Notes under the pieces: model-generated
Seen by the model: the letters and a program-made list of their open reading frames with translations, nothing else
Told to the model about the DNA's origin: nothing
Databases searched by the model: none
Translations under genes and position numbers: made by a program
Shown: positions 5,176 through 6,282 of the stretch, one piece after another
How positions within the stretch are numbered: the first letter of the stretch is position 1
How the letters are laid out: each line of letters starts with the position of its first letter
Assembly: GCA_003230435.1 (NCBI GenBank)
Contig: QIDW01000447.1
Location: 1 to 6,282 of the forward strand
DNA length: 6,282 bases
From: Acidimicrobiia bacterium
Lineage (GTDB): Bacteria > Actinomycetota > Acidimicrobiia > Spongiisociales > ZC4RG35
Direction of reading: 5' to 3'

Positions 5176-6282
5176 CTAGTAGAGGAACATCGGCTTGCCC
5201 AGCACGTGACGCACTTTTGGAATGTAGGCGTCGGTGTCGTAGAGCTCGTCGACGTCGACACGTTTGATGCCTTCGCTGGTCACTGAGATCGGCACGTGGG
5301 TGTAAGTGCCACCTCGAAGGGCCACCATCCTCCCGTGACTGCCCTCGAGGGCGAGATCGGCCGCAGTCACGGCGAAGTTGGTGGCAACCATCAGATCAAG
5401 CGAGTCGGGAGCGCCGGAGCGCATCAGATACGCCACCTGTTGATGGAGAATCGGATTCCCAGTTCTCTCTTTCAGGAGCTCACCGGTCAGTGCACCGATA
5501 CCGCCCAGCTTGCGGTGCCCAAATGGATCCTTCTCGCCCGTCAATACCATGTCGCCCTCCAGGAAACGGGCTCCTTCGGAAATGGTGAGCATGGCGTAAC
5601 CCGACGGGTTCGCCGCCTGATCGGCAACTAGAAATGATGCAAGTCTGTCGACATCGAAAGGGACTTCGGAAATGATCGCTCGGTCGACTCCGGAGAGGTA
5701 GGCGGTGATCAGAGAGGTCTCACCGCTGTACCGACCGAACAACTCGACTATGGCGATGCGCTCATGGGAACCGGCCGTAGTCCGCAGCCGGTGGACAAAG
5801 TCGACTCCCCGGGTCACCGCGGTGGAGAAACCGATGCAATAGTCGGTTCCGTGGACGTCATTGTCCATGGTCTTCGGTATCGCGATGACCGGGACACCCT
5901 CCTCATGGAGCCGCAGACCGTAGGACAGCGTGTCATCGCCACCGATCGGGATGAGCACATCGATTCCCTGATCCTCCAAAACTGAAAGAACGTGGGCGGT
6001 GATGTCGTGAGTGCCAGGAGCGGAGAAATCACCCTCGACAAAGTCGGGGATCTCTTCTTCCTTCATCTTGGCCGGGTTAGTTCGTGACGTATGTAGGAAC
6101 GTGCCGCCGAATCGGTCAATGGTCCGAACCCTCGTTGGGTCGAGAGGGATGAGATTGTCGGGAACCGTCCGGCCGTCTGCCGGATTGCTGTTGGCGAGCC
6201 CTCTCCAACCTCTCCTGATCCCAACAACCTCATGGCCATCTTCCGAGACCCGATTGACCACAGCCTTGATACACGCGTTCAA
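5176..6282 (-). CDS. 6-phosphofructokinase, pyrophosphate-type signature (5' end outside window)
   Basis: PfkA-superfamily enzyme that phosphorylates fructose 6-phosphate to fructose 1,6-bisphosphate. The window starts inside the gene: the first codon is the Leu of the LNACIKAVV segment, which in this family follows the N-terminal phosphate-binding GGDCPG. Thus the true start and the first dozen or so residues are outside. The 368 residues present include GGTFLHTSRTNP, the GGDDT loop (codons 5929-5943), PKTMDND with the catalytic Asp (5857-5877), FGRYSGE, the SEGA motif and YLMRSGAPDSLD, and end in MFLY. The Asp at the position of E. coli Gly104 and Lys at the position of Gly124 are the pair that marks PPi-dependent enzymes, whose reaction is reversible. 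It converges with the DUF4262 gene with 23 bases between the stops and no clear terminator. It is not part of the prpE operon. PPi use is a prediction from two residues. Confidence 0.92.
   Translation of the reverse strand: MNACIKAVVNRVSEDGHEVVGIRRGWRGLANSNPADGRTVPDNLIPLDPTRVRTIDRFGGTFLHTSRTNPAKMKEEEIPDFVEGDFSAPGTHDITAHVLSVLEDQGIDVLIPIGGDDTLSYGLRLHEEGVPVIAIPKTMDNDVHGTDYCIGFSTAVTRGVDFVHRLRTTAGSHERIAIVELFGRYSGETSLITAYLSGVDRAIISEVPFDVDRLASFLVADQAANPSGYAMLTISEGARFLEGDMVLTGEKDPFGHRKLGGIGALTGELLKERTGNPILHQQVAYLMRSGAPDSLDLMVATNFAVTAADLALEGSHGRMVALRGGTYTHVPISVTSEGIKRVDVDELYDTDAYIPKVRHVLGKPMFLY

Noticed and set aside
5146..5180. Terminator between the convergent DUF4262 and phosphofructokinase genes
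   Set aside because: Only a 4-bp GCCT/AGGC pairing with a long loop is visible, and neither strand has a T-run after it.

Overview
The window is GC-rich (near 60% by eye), intron-free and densely packed bacterial DNA. It holds five protein genes, with no rRNA, tRNA, CRISPR array or insertion sequence recognised. The proteins look actinobacterial, possibly from the Acidimicrobiia. That placement rests on the protein style (a PrpE with the Acs-like fold, an ACSF2-like FadD, a PatB-type lyase with an SASKAW motif, a PPi-type phosphofructokinase) and on GTG start use. It is an inference.

Right to left on the minus strand, positions 4515 to 1 form a compact operon of three genes. The first is prpE (propionate--CoA ligase, 2656-4515). 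After a 16-base gap comes a FadD/ACSF2-like medium or long chain acyl-CoA synthetase (1011-2639). After 18 bases comes a PatB/MalY-type PLP-dependent C-S lyase or aminotransferase (1-992), which runs off the left edge. A divergent intergenic region (4516-4648) separates this operon from a plus-strand DUF4262 gene (4649-5152). Convergent with that gene, 23 bases away, is a phosphofructokinase on the minus strand (5176-6282). It runs off the right edge, so its N-terminus is missing. Its active-site signature is that of pyrophosphate-dependent enzymes.

Together the operon suggests activation of short and longer carboxylic acids to CoA thioesters, beside a sulfur-amino-acid lyase. The link between the two activities is not proven by the sequence. 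The most unusual observation is that both acyl-CoA synthetases are uninterrupted but each lacks a short in-frame block containing a normally conserved Gly-Gly turn. FadD lacks four residues of the A8 loop (residue 437 region). PrpE lacks about twelve residues of the FGGF segment (after residue 138) and also has non-consensus residues in the A7 motif and hinge. Both missing blocks belong to regions associated with CoA handling, so these enzymes may be impaired in thioester formation, may be specialised, or may reflect assembly or sequencing error. No clearly new system is visible; the paired deletions are the part most worth checking.
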